DNA of 64,000 nt, from positions 1 through 64,000 of the forward strand of contig NZ_JBIWES010000016.1 of assembly GCF_044762665.1 (NCBI RefSeq). Reading direction: 5' to 3'. This DNA comes from Peribacillus frigoritolerans_B (GTDB taxonomy: Bacteria; Bacillota; Bacilli; Bacillales; DSM-1321). This document shows, in pieces, positions 34,670 to 42,395 of the stretch (the first letter of the stretch is position 1; each line of letters opens with the position of its first letter). The translations under genes were made by a program, and so were the position numbers. A model generated the notes under the pieces. The model made no database searches, was not told the origin of the DNA, and saw nothing but the letters and a program-made list of their open reading frames with translations.

Positions 34670-34941
34670 AGAATTTATGACCTTCTGTATTTTAAATAAA
34701 ATAGGTAATTATAAGCAGGTTGTGTCTTTTCTAATCCTTACAAATTTTGTAGGGAAAGTGAATTATACAGTGTTTATGTTAGAGGCTCGTCTTTAATTGC
34801 ATAAGCAGGATTTATTCTTTTTAAGATGAATTTATAGAATAGTTAAAAAACAGACTATATTGTTAGATGATGTATAGGTTAATTTTAGAAAAATTGGTCA
34901 CTAATTATGTTGTAACTTGATTAGTGAGAAGGGGGTTAAAA

Positions 34942-35082
34942 ATGGATAATATATTGACTATTATCATGTGGATCATTACTTTTGAAACAATCCCAGTGGC
35001 TATAAAGCAAAAAATAAATAATGAGGTTATTAGTTTTTTCAATATTGCTACCTCCTGTTGTATTAAATCAATTTTTGATTAG
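34942..35082 (+). CDS. Putative 46-residue membrane-associated peptide
   Basis: ATG after AAGGGGG; product begins DNILTIIMWIITFETIPVA, followed by a charged turn and SFFNIATSCC. One or two hydrophobic segments. Single gene, unknown role; possibly a decayed longer gene. Confidence 0.4.
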   Translation: MDNILTIIMWIITFETIPVAIKQKINNEVISFFNIATSCCIKSIFD

Positions 35083-35124
35083 TTTTCCTAAAAAGATGAA
35101 AAAAACACATATATATTTATTTCA

Positions 35125-35175
35125 CAGTACGAATACACTGCACTTGTTGAACTATCCTGCCCCGATAGTTTAAGT
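35125..35175. repeat. res-like core match and fragment of dispersed repeat
   Basis: CAGTACGAATACACTGCA (35125-35142) matches 17 of 18 bases with the res region of the recombinase at 56184-56201. It is followed by CTATCCTGCCCCGATAG, the left end of the dispersed repeat seen at 1258. Confidence 0.4.
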
Positions 35176-35288
35176 ACTATCATTCACAATCTCAATAGAG
35201 TAGAACCTATTGAGACACATTCAAAGTACCTCTAAATTAGGCTATATAATGTCTCATAAGACTTGTATCAAAATGCTTATCGTTGTAA

Positions 35289-35507
35289 ATGCGCATTTTC
35301 CTGACTCTACCCTATGACCATCAAGCTAAGATTTTGAAGTACCCCCAAAATGAAAATTTTCTTTCTCTACAGTTAGTTACTTTGAGAAGTCAGCTCTTTT
35401 TTCGTTTTGGGGGTGATTACTTTTCTTATGTTGATGGCCATGTGGTGCTACCCCTTTTTGATGTTCAAGAAAATAATTTAAAGAAAAGGCTTATTTATAT
35501 TTATTGA
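35289..35507 (+). CDS. Doubtful small protein
   Basis: A 72-residue frame (FLTLPYDHQAKILKYPQNEN ... FGGDYFSYVDGHVVLPLFD) with protein-like composition and a hairpin terminator shortly after it. However, no ribosome site precedes the ATG. It may be the 3' part of a lost gene. Confidence 0.3.
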   Translation: MRIFLTLPYDHQAKILKYPQNENFLSLQLVTLRSQLFFRFGGDYFSYVDGHVVLPLFDVQENNLKKRLIYIY

Positions 35508-35522
35508 TTTCATATTGAAGAT

Positions 35523-35562
35523 AAACCGGATAATTTATTATCTGGTTATTTCTCTTTTTGAT
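35523..35562 (+). terminator. Terminator-like hairpin
   Basis: AACCGGATA, short loop, TATCTGGTT, then ATTTCTCTTTTT. One mismatch in the stem. Confidence 0.5.
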
Positions 35563-35636
35563 AACCCATTGTATCAATGTTTCTTATGTATTCACAAAGG
35601 ATACTTTATAAATATATACTTCCTTTTTTAAAAAAA

Positions 35637-35666
35637 GTTTTCAAATTGAAAACCTAAGGGTATAAT
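35637..35666 (+). promoter_or_regulatory. Promoter with overlapping palindromic operator (small-gene operon)
   Basis: GTTTTCAAATTGAAAAC (35637-35653) is a perfect palindrome with eight-base arms. TTTTCA within it lies 17 bases before TATAAT (35661-35666). The same -35/operator layout occurs upstream of the replication and conjugation operons. Confidence 0.6.
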
Positions 35667-35718
35667 AATATTAAGTTAATATTATTAACATTAATAAAAG
35701 GAAGGATGTATTCCCAAC

Positions 35719-35835
35719 ATGTTTGAATATATCTGCCATGATTGTGATGTACGTGAATTCTCTTGCCAAGTGGAAGTGAAAAAGAAATGTGAGAAGTGCG
35801 GTGAAATGATGGATCACATTGAAATGGAGGAATAG
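35719..35835 (+). CDS. Small zinc-ribbon protein
   Basis: A 38-residue protein: FEYICHDCDVREFSC then KKKCEKCGEMMDH. Two Cys-X2-Cys pairs make a four-Cys zinc ribbon likely. AAGGAAGGATG lies 14-24 bases upstream. It begins an operon of small genes behind the operator-promoter at 35637. Role unknown. Confidence 0.55.
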   Translation: MFEYICHDCDVREFSCQVEVKKKCEKCGEMMDHIEMEE

Positions 35836-35838
35836 ATC

Positions 35839-36000
35839 ATGAATGAAGTCGATAAGGCCAAAAAATTAAAAGTGAATCTGAATGTAAGAAGAAGATTTTA
35901 TGATTTTATCGACTTGTCATTTGATTTAAAGGAAGAATCTTTATTTTTCGAATTAACCGCAGCGTTAAAAAATTTCAAGAAGGGAAAATCCAAAGGTTAA
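35839..36000 (+). CDS. Small basic hypothetical protein
   Basis: A 53-residue Lys/Arg-rich protein (NEVDKAKKLKVNLNVRRRFY, then a helix LKEESLFFELTAALKNF). ATGGAGGAAT lies before its ATG, inside the end of the zinc-ribbon gene three bases upstream, so they are coupled. Possibly nucleic-acid binding. Confidence 0.5.
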   Translation: MNEVDKAKKLKVNLNVRRRFYDFIDLSFDLKEESLFFELTAALKNFKKGKSKG

Positions 36001-36013
36001 AACTTTAAGGGGG

Positions 36014-36202
36014 ATGATGTCTATAGCAGCATTTCTTGAATTCAAATATAAAACGGTAGGACATAAAGCTTTCATTGCTAATTCAAAGGATTTGAAAGAT
36101 ATACTCGACCGTTATGAAATTAATCCTTATTTTCTCTTTGATATCAAGGTAAATGATAAAGATGTAACCGTTGATAATATCGTAAGGAAATTAAGCAGCT
36201 AA
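36014..36202 (+). CDS. Small hypothetical protein
   Basis: A 62-residue protein with AAGGGGG before tandem ATGs. SIAAFLEFKYKTVGHKAFIA and LKDILDRYEINPYFLFDIKV suggest a small alpha/beta fold. Third gene of the operon from 35719. Confidence 0.5.
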   Translation: MMSIAAFLEFKYKTVGHKAFIANSKDLKDILDRYEINPYFLFDIKVNDKDVTVDNIVRKLSS

Positions 36203-36226
36203 AATATACTGGGGAGGCTACACGTT

Positions 36227-36406
36227 ATGTCATTCTTTTTAGTCAATAGAAATCCTGATGGAAATACCATGTTTTCTTACCTTTGCGAATTGTTTTTTCA
36301 AAACAATCTAGATGTACCAAGAAATATGGATAATTGGAGTAAGAACAAAATGAGGAATAAGATTTATCAATTTGAAAACAGATATGGTCCAGGTCAAAAT
36401 TTTTAA
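36227..36406 (+). CDS. Small hypothetical protein
   Basis: A 59-residue protein (SFFLVNRNPDGNTMFSYLCE ... NRYGPGQNF). Its ATG follows TATACTGGGGAGGCTACACG, a leader shared in part with genes at 32413 and 37660. Fourth gene of the small-gene operon; followed by a terminator. Confidence 0.5.
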   Translation: MSFFLVNRNPDGNTMFSYLCELFFQNNLDVPRNMDNWSKNKMRNKIYQFENRYGPGQNF

Positions 36407-36458
36407 GGGCTGAAACAAAAAGAGTAACACAGGAAAATGAACCACATCCAATGCGATA

Positions 36459-36490
36459 AAAAGGATTCCTGGCAGAATCCTTTTCCCTCT
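36459..36490 (+). terminator. Terminator of small-gene operon
   Basis: AAAAGGATTC, CTGGCA loop, GAATCCTTTT followed by CCCTCTTTTTG. Confidence 0.75.
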
Positions 36491-36537
36491 TTTTGTTTAC
36501 AGGTTATTATTATAACAAAAAGAGGGAGTTTTGAAAC

Positions 36538-36780
36538 ATGGATAACTTTATGCATGATGCTCGTGCGACAAACCTATTGGGTGACGAATTCCCGGCTGTG
36601 GGACAAAGGCGAGTAATTGTCAAGGACGACGGTACAGAGTGGGAGGTTGAAGTCGTAGAGACCGGAAAACCTGAATGGACGTATGAAAACGGGATAATCA
36701 TCGGTGCGGTAACAGATATCAAATACAAATTTATCGAAGAAGTCCGGCCATCATCTAAAGGTAAGTTGCGGCTGGTATAA
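36538..36780 (+). CDS. Hypothetical plasmid protein
   Basis: An 80-residue protein, beta-rich (QRRVIVKDDGTEWEVEVVET, IIIGAVTDIKYKFIEEV), like a small SH3-type barrel. AGAGGGAG lies 10 bases before the ATG. No family recognised. It begins a run of small genes reaching to 38622. Confidence 0.5.
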   Translation: MDNFMHDARATNLLGDEFPAVGQRRVIVKDDGTEWEVEVVETGKPEWTYENGIIIGAVTDIKYKFIEEVRPSSKGKLRLV

Positions 36781-36796
36781 AAAGGGGCCTTGCTTA

Positions 36797-36874
36797 ATGA
36801 AAAAAGCAACTTGTCTATTTTGCGGGAATAAAGATTCAGCTAAAAAAATGGTGAAACAAATTTCTTTTATTTAA
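36797..36874 (+). CDS. Short Cys-pair peptide, possibly truncated
   Basis: A 25-residue frame after AAAGGGGCC: KKATCLFCGNKDSAKKM. One Cys-X2-Cys knuckle only, so it may be the front half of a zinc ribbon whose second half is lost. Confidence 0.35.
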   Translation: MKKATCLFCGNKDSAKKMVKQISFI

Positions 36875-36987
36875 GGCCAGGATCAATGGATTCACTTTTT
36901 CTGCAAAGGGAAGGGAGTAAAATCGTGAATAGATGGACATATTGATCGGAGTTTATTATCGGATGTTGGATATTTCTTTTTATAATA

Positions 36988-37146
36988 ATGGGAGGGGTCT
37001 TAGTCCTCTGCGTTTGGACTAATGTTTTTAATATTTCAATTCTTAAAGCGATATGGAATGCCTTTTTATATGCTTCTGCTGGTACGTTATTTAACTATAT
37101 CGTTGGTGTTTTGTTTTATCCAATCATTAAGGAGCTTAATGAATAA
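36988..37146 (+). CDS. Small membrane protein, 5' end uncertain
   Basis: A 52-residue frame from the ATG at 36988 (GGVLVLCVWTNVFNISILKA ... FNYIVGVLFYPIIKELNE) with two hydrophobic segments. The hydrophobic coding sense continues upstream to about 36950 without a start codon, so the gene may be longer by frameshift. It ends 11 bases before the YdjM-like gene. Confidence 0.4.
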   Translation: MGGVLVLCVWTNVFNISILKAIWNAFLYASAGTLFNYIVGVLFYPIIKELNE

Positions 37147-37157
37147 GGGAGGTAACA

Positions 37158-37635
37158 ATGGAAGGTAAAACACATATCGCCGGTGGCGTAGCTGCTGGCG
37201 TTTTTTATTTAACTTATGGTGAACCTGTTGATTCGGAGTTACTTTTTATAGGGAGCTGCGTCCTTGGCGCGTTAATTCCTGATATAGACCATACAGGATC
37301 CACGTTAGGCAGAAAGGTTCCTTTATTGGACGATATAATAAGTGGGGTTTTCGGTCATCGAACAATTACTCACAGCCTATTGTTCATAATCCTGGCTTTC
37401 ATCCTGTTTAAATGGACCTCATGGCCTCCAGATTTAGAGTTCGGCATCTTGATAGGCCATAGCCAGCCATTTGTTGTTGGATGCTCTCACAGAGCAAGGG
37501 ATTCAGTTTTTATGGCCTTTTAAAATTAAGATAGGTTTGCCCTTTGGGATTACTACTGGGGGAATGTTAGAAAAAGTATTTATGGCCATGCTTATATCAT
37601 TTATAGGATATTATGGATATACAACTTATTTGTAA
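37158..37635 (+). pseudogene. YdjM-like membrane metal-dependent hydrolase, frameshifted
   Basis: The first ~105 residues match the YdjM/DUF457 family: EGKTHIAGGV, LGALIPDIDHTGSTLGRK, FGHRTITHSLLF, with the conserved His and Asp residues. Around 37461-37476 the frame breaks. The continuing frame reads HLLLDALTEQGIQFLWPFKI and goes on through a final membrane segment to a stop at 37635. A one-base insertion explains this. Repaired, the protein would be about 158 residues, normal for the family. As written it ends early at 37523 with a wrong tail. GGGAGG precedes the ATG. Confidence 0.75.
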
Positions 37636-37659
37636 AATTTATACTGGGGGATAACTACA

Positions 37660-38622
37660 ATGGGAGTCAAAATAGATAAAGCCTTTTACATTAAAACAAA
37701 AAAAATAATATCGAATTTCGAAGCTGATAAACAGGGATTGACTGGGGAAAAATTCAGTTGTCCAATTTGCAATGCAACGTTATCATTTACTAAACATTTT
37801 GAAAAGAACTACCCTAATAAAGTGGTTAAAGTATCGCCTTTTTTTTCATTAATACCAAAAGTTGTTCATAATGAAGATTGCAAGTATAACACCGCCGGAC
37901 GAGTTAAAAAAATAATGAAAAAAGCCATTGAATTAAAGGATTTTATCGAAATGGATCCTTCCAAAAAGCCAATTATTCGTCTACAGGTCGTTACCGAGGA
38001 ATTAGAATCCAAGGAAAACCCAAAAGACGATGTTCCAAATGAAAATGATGCTCATGAAATGGAAGTTGAAAATGATGGTTCGTTGTCTCCATATTTAAGT
38101 GCAATGAAACAAATAATGATATTACGTTCAGAAGTTGAAAATAATAACGTTTTGAAATCAGAAATTAAATTAAAGTATAAAAAGAAAATGGTGAGTTGGG
38201 ATAATTTTTATTTTGGTCAAAAAGAAGTGGAATATATTAAATTAACAAAATACCTTGATAAAAAGAGCATACCCAAACATCCGGTATGTATAGAGGGTTA
38301 TATAACAAAACCATTAGAATATGTTAAATTCCCTAATAAGAGTGAATTTCATAAAGTGTTTATAGAAATGCCGTATATTAATGGTCTAGATGATGAGGGA
38401 AAGAAAGAGATCCCATCTGTTTCTTTTTTAATTCCAATTGAAATGGAACACATCAAAAGAAAAATAGAAAGTGAAATGCAAAAAGGAAATAATCAAATAG
38501 TAGCATATGGTAAACCATATTTTAAAAAAAATACAGGCAGACAACCCTTAACGGAATATCATAATGTTACCCTTTATATCAATAAAAAAGCACAATTTCA
38601 TTGTTTCAATGATACTATGTAA
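37660..38622 (+). CDS. Hypothetical protein with N-terminal zinc-binding motif
   Basis: A 320-residue cytoplasmic protein. Near residue 34 a CPIC knuckle is followed ~35 residues later by HNEDC, suggesting one zinc site. A charged linker (residues ~115-140) precedes a C-terminal ~150-residue domain with PVCIEGYITKPLEYVKFPN, an OB-fold-like beta pattern. A nucleic-acid role is possible. The start is supported by TATACTGGGGG. Last plus-strand gene before the convergent conjugation operon. Confidence 0.5.
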   Translation: MGVKIDKAFYIKTKKIISNFEADKQGLTGEKFSCPICNATLSFTKHFEKNYPNKVVKVSPFFSLIPKVVHNEDCKYNTAGRVKKIMKKAIELKDFIEMDPSKKPIIRLQVVTEELESKENPKDDVPNENDAHEMEVENDGSLSPYLSAMKQIMILRSEVENNNVLKSEIKLKYKKKMVSWDNFYFGQKEVEYIKLTKYLDKKSIPKHPVCIEGYITKPLEYVKFPNKSEFHKVFIEMPYINGLDDEGKKEIPSVSFLIPIEMEHIKRKIESEMQKGNNQIVAYGKPYFKKNTGRQPLTEYHNVTLYINKKAQFHCFNDTM

Positions 38623-38623
38623 A

Positions 38624-38656
38624 CTAAAAAAGCTGTCCTATTGGATAGCTTTTTTA
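38624..38656. terminator. Bidirectional terminator between convergent operons
   Basis: CTAAAAAAGCT(G)TCC, TATT loop, GGA(T)AGCTTTTTTAG. A and T runs flank the stem on both sides. It serves the 37660 gene and the conjugation operon, whose last stop codon lies inside it. Confidence 0.85.
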
Positions 38657-39817
38657 GTTGACTCTGATAACAACACCTTTATATCTAGCTCCCCAGTATC
38701 CTGAGTTCATGCTGGCATAAGCTACACCTGTGCTGGATTGTGATCCGATGAATTTTCCGTTTCCTGCATAAAAACCAACATGGCCATTCTTTTTATAAGA
38801 ATCAAAGAAAATCAGATCACCAACTTGGATATCCTTTGCCGGTACCCGTTTTCCTTGTGTAAGGAGGGTATCTGTGTTTCCTACAGCCCAATTAATGCCA
38901 TTGGCTTTAAGCATCGCGTAAATAAATCCACTGCAGTCAAACCATCCTTTATCTATTTGTCCCTGGGTTCTTCCTCCACCCCAAACATATTTGGTCTTTT
39001 TCTTCGTCCATGCATCTGCCGATTCCATAACTCCTTTCATGCCACCATTAGCAGGAATGGAACCACCGGTATTTCCCCCGACGCTAACCTCTTTGTAACC
39101 AGAAACAAAAGCTGCAGCAAATCCCAAAACATCATTTACATACTCAGTTGAATGGTTATAAGCAAAAACGGCCTCTTTTATTCTTCCATCTGCAGCTCCA
39201 CTAGCTGCTAAATATTTGGCTGCGGTATGCATGGCATCTTTTAAATTCATAGGATCTGCGCGGCCATCCCCATCACCATCCGTACCATAACCACCATATT
39301 TTTTTATCTTTTTAGGGTCCGTTAAGATGTTATTAGGAATCATGGCATTCCCAAGGTTTGTTCCTCCTGGGTATGACCATCCAATCCACGTTAATGGCAT
39401 GAATTGCATGTGTCCTATAGCGCCGACTGGACTTATCATAGGGGAAATAGTCGAGAACCTTGTTTCGACCCTGTGGTGAGCTGCTAACAGGTTCCAAGGT
39501 ACGTTGTATTTTGCTCCTGCTTCTTTATAGACCGGAATATATTCTGCAGGTATCTCATTAGCACCAAATTCAGTAATATTTCCAACTTGCCATCCTCCGT
39601 CTCCGCCTTCAGCATCAAAGAAATCTTTTTCATGGAAAGAAAAGGAGAGAATCAGGCCAGCAATCAAAAAAATGAAAAAAATAATACCAATCGCAATAAG
39701 GATTGGTATCTTCAAATATGTTAGGGCTATTTTTTTTACGGCCAGTTTACCTACATCAGCAGCAACACTTTGTTTCTTAGGTTTCTCTTGGAATTGAGGT
39801 TCACCCATTGCTAACAT
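38654..39817 (-). CDS. Conjugation peptidoglycan hydrolase (lytic transglycosylase plus NlpC/P60)
   Basis: A 387-residue bifunctional wall hydrolase, the type that opens the wall for Gram-positive conjugation (TcpG/CwlT-like). A membrane anchor lies at residues ~37-58. The SLT-like domain has RVETRFS (catalytic Glu) and GAIGHMQFMPLTW. The NlpC/P60 domain has WFDCSGFIYAM (catalytic Cys), GDLIFFDS and NGHVGFYAG (His). Its start overlaps the upstream gene by 17 bases; an in-frame second Met three codons on is possible. Last gene of the operon. Confidence 0.9.
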   Translation of the reverse strand: MLAMGEPQFQEKPKKQSVAADVGKLAVKKIALTYLKIPILIAIGIIFFIFLIAGLILSFSFHEKDFFDAEGGDGGWQVGNITEFGANEIPAEYIPVYKEAGAKYNVPWNLLAAHHRVETRFSTISPMISPVGAIGHMQFMPLTWIGWSYPGGTNLGNAMIPNNILTDPKKIKKYGGYGTDGDGDGRADPMNLKDAMHTAAKYLAASGAADGRIKEAVFAYNHSTEYVNDVLGFAAAFVSGYKEVSVGGNTGGSIPANGGMKGVMESADAWTKKKTKYVWGGGRTQGQIDKGWFDCSGFIYAMLKANGINWAVGNTDTLLTQGKRVPAKDIQVGDLIFFDSYKKNGHVGFYAGNGKFIGSQSSTGVAYASMNSGYWGARYKGVVIRVN

Positions 39818-40433
39818 TCACTCCTTCCACTTTCCATTCTCCGAATGTTTTTTTCAAAGCGATAATCAATGAAGTTTCTAATGGTATATCTTTATCTTCA
39901 AGGGAATTAACTGTTTTTTGTTGTAAAACTACATTGTACATGAGCGTGTATTTATCAGCTGTATCAATCGGATAAGCTTCATAACTATCCACCTCACTTT
40001 TAACGAGCGCCAGGGGCCTTCTAGGAGGATTTTTATCCCATTCATGAGCCATCACTTCCGACATGTAAGGCTTCGCGTTCTGGATGAATTCTAGAGGTTT
40101 TTCACTGTCATAATTTCCATATGCCTGAGCAAAATTTTCAGCCACTTCCTGCGCTATTGCTTTATCTTCCTCTTTGATATATTCAGATCCTGGGATGCTT
40201 TCTGATTCAATTTGTTCTTGTTCTTCCGTTAATTCTAATTCTGAAGGAGAGGAATCCGGTGTATCGGACTCTTTCCCTTCGGTTTTTTCCGTTTTAGGTT
40301 CTTCTTTTGTTGTTGCTTCATCTTGATTATTGGCGGTCCATATGATGCCCATAATCAGTGTGGGAATGGCTAGTAAAGCGAAAAGGATCATTTTATGGCT
40401 TTTTTTTGTTAAATCTAATTTCATTTTCTTCAC
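39801..40433 (-). CDS. Conjugation protein, VirB8/TcpC-like NTF2 fold
   Basis: A 210-residue protein: short cytoplasmic N-terminus, one membrane helix (MILFALLAIPTLIMGIIW), an acidic Glu/Thr/Ser-rich linker, then a ~120-residue domain (AIAQEVAENFAQAYGNYD ... LIIALKKTFGEWKVEGVNV) that looks like an NTF2-like fold. This is the layout of VirB8-type periplasmic/outer-face scaffolds. It overlaps both neighbours by a few bases within the conjugation operon. It could be a second TcpC-like subunit. Confidence 0.6.
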   Translation of the reverse strand: MKKMKLDLTKKSHKMILFALLAIPTLIMGIIWTANNQDEATTKEEPKTEKTEGKESDTPDSSPSELELTEEQEQIESESIPGSEYIKEEDKAIAQEVAENFAQAYGNYDSEKPLEFIQNAKPYMSEVMAHEWDKNPPRRPLALVKSEVDSYEAYPIDTADKYTLMYNVVLQQKTVNSLEDKDIPLETSLIIALKKTFGEWKVEGVNVSNG

Positions 40434-42382
40434 TCCTGATTTCTGTTTTTAGGTTCAATACTATGATTATTTGTTGTAGTTGGGCGGTTTCTTAATTCTG
40501 GTTTATGAGATTGATTAGCAGCTGCACGTTCAGCCAACCTATCTTTAAGAACAGGTTTTCCTTTTAATTGGACGTTTTCTCTAGCAATATGAGCGTGACC
40601 ACCTTTTTCTAATGTTTTTTCAAGGCTTTCTAAATTACGGCGATCATTAAGCGTTTGTTCTGGTTGTCTATTTGTCTTTAAGTCTTTATTCAAGATTGGT
40701 TGAGCATTCACCTGGGGTTGAGTTACTTTTTCTTGATTATTTACGATGTTTTCTTGTTTTCGTTCGGCCAGTGGTGCGTTAGATGCAGCCTTTTGATTAG
40801 AATATCTTTCAAAACCGGAACCATTGGAAGCAGCAACAACTTTATTTGGTGTATTTCTTTCTTTTGTTGTATACATTGGGTGTCTCATTTGATCAACCAT
40901 GCCGACTCCTGGTTTAGCTTTCAATTTATTGTAACCAGTACGTTCAGCAAGTGTTTGAGTAGGTTTTTGTGTAAATGGTTTTGTGATTTTATTGACATAT
41001 TTTCTCGTTTTAAAGTATGACTTTTTAAAATCGCTAATATTTTGCCCTACATTGTTATTCACATTGGCTTTTCTGAAAGGAGTCGTTACAGCGTTCAAGA
41101 TTTCATTGCGTTTAACCCAAACAGCTACAGCACAAATGATTTGGATGATGAATAAGAGAATGTAACCCTTTTTAGGGTCCATCGAATTATAGACCATGCT
41201 AGAAATGGAGAAGTAAATGGTGGTTAAAAGAGCCAAAGCAATTTTCATATAAAAAGCATGAAGTAATTTCATGATGACATTTGTTGCAGTATTGCTGAAA
41301 GCTGGTATTAATCCGATAAGGAAAGCAACCGGAGTAAACACGGCAAAGATCAAAACTAAAACCTGATAAAAAATCATGGAGCAAGCTAATAATAATAAGA
41401 TGGTGCCAAGTATACCGTTAGCGATTAAAACAAAAACCAGGATAATGAACCGATCGTTTAAGGATTCAGGTTTCATATTGCCATTCTTCAATTCTTTCAC
41501 TTCGTAATCAATAGCATCTTTTCTTTCCTTTGAATAAACCTTAGATTTAAGTATGGTATCAACACGAGAACCTTTTTTATCCCATTGCTTTTCGATTTTT
41601 TCCTGATCAGGACTGCCAAAATTCAATAGTAAGTATGGATTCTTAACCATGAGATTAAAAATTTGGTTTCTCATGGAGGCCATTCCTTCACTTTCATCAT
41701 ATTTACCTGGTGAAGTGGTAGTAAGGGAAAAGCTTAAAACGTCATTTTGCACTTCGCTAACACCATCATTAAATTCCTTTAAAATCCAATCGGAATTTGT
41801 AAAGAAACCAAGTCCAATGGTCAAGATAATAAGTGTTCCTAAAACTCCTGACATAGCAGCAGAGGTGGCTCTTTTAATAATTCCGATATAGGCGGCCCAA
41901 ACGCCAACTATTACAAGAATGGAGGTAGCCAAGTAAGGCCATAATCCTTTGCTAGCAAATCCACCAGGTCCGAAACCTGAAATGGATTTAATGACGGTAG
42001 AAATATCATCTGCAAAATCCGATACAATATTTAATTCATAGGCTTCGGAAACTAAGGTTCCGACTGTAGCAGCAATAATTTTATTGAATCCCCATAATGT
42101 GGAGTTCATCATGGATATACCTTGATTCATTTGTTTTCCTACTCCATCATCCCATCCCCAAGGCATAAGATCAGAGAGTTGATCATCTTCTAATTGTGTT
42201 TCCATGCCATATCTAGATAAAGGATATTGGTTGTATTCGAGTTTTATTTTACCTTCATGATCTTTCTTTTCTTCCTGGGGAAGAAGACTATCCATCATAT
42301 CCGCGGCGCCAACTGGCGCCGATGGGATAAATGTTAGAAAAAGTACAGATAAGAGAAGGATGCCTATTTGGATTTTTTTCAT
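40430..42382 (-). CDS. VirB6/TcpH-like conjugation membrane channel
   Basis: A 650-residue polytopic membrane protein. Signal-like N-terminus, then hydrophobic segments around residues 105-125, 150-185, 315-350, 365-405 and 410-425, and a ~220-residue hydrophilic C-terminal tail rich in Asn/Gln/Lys. This is the build of TcpH/VirB6/TrbL channel components. It sits next to the VirB4-like ATPase gene (13-base gap), as in pCW3-type clusters. The variable tail may interact with other transfer proteins. Confidence 0.75.
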   Translation of the reverse strand: MKKIQIGILLLSVLFLTFIPSAPVGAADMMDSLLPQEEKKDHEGKIKLEYNQYPLSRYGMETQLEDDQLSDLMPWGWDDGVGKQMNQGISMMNSTLWGFNKIIAATVGTLVSEAYELNIVSDFADDISTVIKSISGFGPGGFASKGLWPYLATSILVIVGVWAAYIGIIKRATSAAMSGVLGTLIILTIGLGFFTNSDWILKEFNDGVSEVQNDVLSFSLTTTSPGKYDESEGMASMRNQIFNLMVKNPYLLLNFGSPDQEKIEKQWDKKGSRVDTILKSKVYSKERKDAIDYEVKELKNGNMKPESLNDRFIILVFVLIANGILGTILLLLACSMIFYQVLVLIFAVFTPVAFLIGLIPAFSNTATNVIMKLLHAFYMKIALALLTTIYFSISSMVYNSMDPKKGYILLFIIQIICAVAVWVKRNEILNAVTTPFRKANVNNNVGQNISDFKKSYFKTRKYVNKITKPFTQKPTQTLAERTGYNKLKAKPGVGMVDQMRHPMYTTKERNTPNKVVAASNGSGFERYSNQKAASNAPLAERKQENIVNNQEKVTQPQVNAQPILNKDLKTNRQPEQTLNDRRNLESLEKTLEKGGHAHIARENVQLKGKPVLKDRLAERAAANQSHKPELRNRPTTTNNHSIEPKNRNQE

Positions 42383-42395
42383 TTTTTTACACTCC

